DNA of 64,000 nucleotides from Chromobacterium haemolyticum DSM 19808. Its GTDB lineage: Bacteria; Pseudomonadota; Gammaproteobacteria; Burkholderiales; Chromobacteriaceae. This document shows positions 63,055 to 64,000 of this stretch, one piece after another. Positions within the stretch are counted from its first letter, which is position 1, and every line of letters starts with the position of its first letter. Where the stretch lies: NCBI RefSeq assembly GCF_000711885.1, contig NZ_JONK01000028.1, forward strand, positions 16,920-80,919, read 5' to 3'. Below the pieces are notes generated by a model, which saw only the letters and a list, made by a program, of their open reading frames with translations, ran no database searches and was not told the DNA's origin. A program made the translations under genes and the position numbers.

Positions 63055-63291
63055 ATGGAACAGGTTCAATTGGATCAAGTAGTAATGCAGTATATTGAGC
63101 GGGGTTTGCTGATGGACTTACGCATGCGGCGTACTATGCTGTTGCGAGAGTGTGATTGGACGCAAATGCAGGATGCGGCACTGAGCTCCGAGCAAAAGGC
63201 TGCATGGCAAGCGTATCGTCAAAAGTTGAGAGATTTGCCGGAAGCCATTACGGATATCAAGCATGTTACTTGGCCGGTACGGCCAGCCTGA
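63055..63291 (+). CDS. Phage tail assembly chaperone-like protein
   Basis: A 78-residue protein. MDLRMRRTMLLRECDWTQMQDAALSSEQKAAWQAYRQKLRDLPEAI matches the RRxxLLxxxDWTQxxDxxLxxxxKAAWxxYRQxLRDLP pattern of the small phage tail assembly chaperone family. It lies two bases after fibre-like protein 2, with GAGGTG before the ATG at 63055. It is probably the chaperone for that protein. Confidence 0.8.
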   Translation: MEQVQLDQVVMQYIERGLLMDLRMRRTMLLRECDWTQMQDAALSSEQKAAWQAYRQKLRDLPEAITDIKHVTWPVRPA

Positions 63292-63318
63292 GCTTAGCGA
63301 GATAGATAGGTAACAAAA

Positions 63319-63340
63319 AAACCCCGCCAAGGCGGGGTTT
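63319..63340. terminator. Bidirectional terminator between tail module and efflux gene
   Basis: AAACCCCGCC AA GGCGGGGTTT: a 10-bp perfect stem with a 2-nt loop, flanked by A and T runs, between convergent genes. Confidence 0.92.
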
Positions 63341-63358
63341 GTCGTTTGCTGCCGCGGA

Positions 63359-64000
63359 TCAAGACTTGGCCGGTGTTTCCCAACCGCCGCCCAGCGCCTT
63401 GTACAGGCCCACCACCGCGTTGAGTTGGTCCAGCTTGGCGCTGGCCAGGCCCAGTTCCGCCTGGAAGCTGTTGCGTTGCGCGTCCAGCACGTCCAGATAG
63501 CTGGCGTAGCCGTTGTCGTAACGCAGGTTCGCCAGGCGCAGCGATTTGTTCAAGGCCTGGAACTGCGTGGTCTGCGCCGCCTGGATGTCCCGCGCCGCGC
63601 TGTAGCCGGACAAGGCGTCCAGCGCGTCCTTGAACGCGCTCTGCACCGTCTTTTGGTACTGCGCCAGCGCCTGCTTCTGCCGCGCATTGGCCGCGTCCAC
63701 CGCGTAGCCGGTCTGGCCAAAGTTGAACACCGGCGCCGCCAGGTTGCCGACGAAGCTCCAGGTCCGCGTCGGGCCGGTGAACAGCGTGTCCAGCGACAGG
63801 CTTTGCGAACCCAGCGCCCCGCTCAGGCTGATGCTGGGGAAATAAGCCGCGCGCGCCACGCCGATGCGGGCGTTGGCGGCGATCAACTGCTGCTCGCTGG
63901 CGGCGATGTCCGGCCGACGCTCCAGCAAGCTGGAGGACAGGCCCGCCGGCACTTCCGGCGGCGCGGACAGCGCGTCCAGGCTTTGGCCGCGCTGGATGCC
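63359..64000 (-). CDS. RND efflux outer-membrane lipoprotein, OprM/NodT type (5' end outside window)
   Basis: C-terminal 213 residues of a TolC-like channel. SSSLLERRPDIAASEQQLIAANARIGVARAAYFPSISLSGALG is the OprM/NodT family signature between the two coiled-coil hairpins; NLRYDNGYASYLDVLDAQRNSFQAELGLA and LNAVVGLYKALGGGW form the end. The frame continues to the right edge of the window. It is expected to be the third gene of a MexAB-OprM-like operon whose other genes lie outside the window. The terminator at 63319-63340 is shared with the tail module. Confidence 0.92.
   Translation of the reverse strand, partial: GIQRGQSLDALSAPPEVPAGLSSSLLERRPDIAASEQQLIAANARIGVARAAYFPSISLSGALGSQSLSLDTLFTGPTRTWSFVGNLAAPVFNFGQTGYAVDAANARQKQALAQYQKTVQSAFKDALDALSGYSAARDIQAAQTTQFQALNKSLRLANLRYDNGYASYLDVLDAQRNSFQAELGLASAKLDQLNAVVGLYKALGGGWETPAKS

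Overview
The window is a GC-rich bacterial chromosome segment whose gene content points to a Neisseriales betaproteobacterium, most likely Chromobacterium or a close relative. The evidence is the type IV pilus retraction ATPase PilU, cyaY divergent from lptM, HemJ in place of an oxygen-dependent HemG/HemY oxidase, many LysR regulators, a PHB-depolymerase-like esterase, cyclic-di-GMP enzymes and a Cache-type chemoreceptor. No rRNA, tRNA, CRISPR array or intact insertion sequence was found. The genus is an inference from gene families; no database was searched.

Layout. 1-8.3 kb: 3' part of pilU, a TetR regulator, a MASE1-PAS-GGDEF diguanylate cyclase, rsuA, a VOC protein, a decayed siderophore-binding-protein gene, a lipoprotein and a secreted esterase. 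8.4-20.4 kb: regulator/transporter pairs (LysR/MFS, LysR/YdcZ pair), an EAL phosphodiesterase, a Sel1-repeat protein, yqiA, a quinone reductase, a VOC-EVE-WYL operon, an MgtC-like protein with a structured leader and a HisC-like aminotransferase. 20.5-41 kb is core metabolism: lptM/cyaY, hemC-hemD-hemX-hemY, ppc, a Snf2-type helicase, hemL, hemJ, rubredoxin, thiD-thiE. 40.5-46 kb is more accessory: a LuxR-type regulator, a cupin, and a GntR-MFS-small protein-amidohydrolase operon; the small protein has a paralogue 3 kb away. 46-54.8 kb: fadH, a Tsx-like porin, an alkyltransferase-like protein, a chemoreceptor and an RlaP-type nucleotidyltransferase. 55-63.3 kb is an isolated contractile-phage baseplate and tail-fibre module with two tail-I genes, two fibre genes and two further fibre-like proteins that share an N-terminal anchor but have different C-termini. 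The window ends inside an outer-membrane efflux channel gene.

Two features stand out. First, a dispersed imperfect palindromic repeat of about 135-150 bp, ending in AACCTGTTCAAAGTC and its inverse, occurs seven times as full-length copies plus two or three fragments. It sits only between genes and often supplies the stop codon of a neighbour. It looks like a MITE- or Correia-like family. Second, the tail-fibre island has a rearranged gene order (W, I, H, Tfa, J, I', H') followed by AT-richer fibre tips, as expected for an actively diversifying receptor-binding locus.

How the genes work together: six heme-pathway genes (hemL, hemC, hemD, hemX, hemY, hemJ) lie in three places within 16 kb and cover several steps from glutamate-1-semialdehyde to protoporphyrin. 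c-di-GMP synthesis and breakdown (GGDEF, EAL) accompany pilus and chemoreceptor functions. Several catabolic or efflux genes are each paired with a divergent or upstream regulator.
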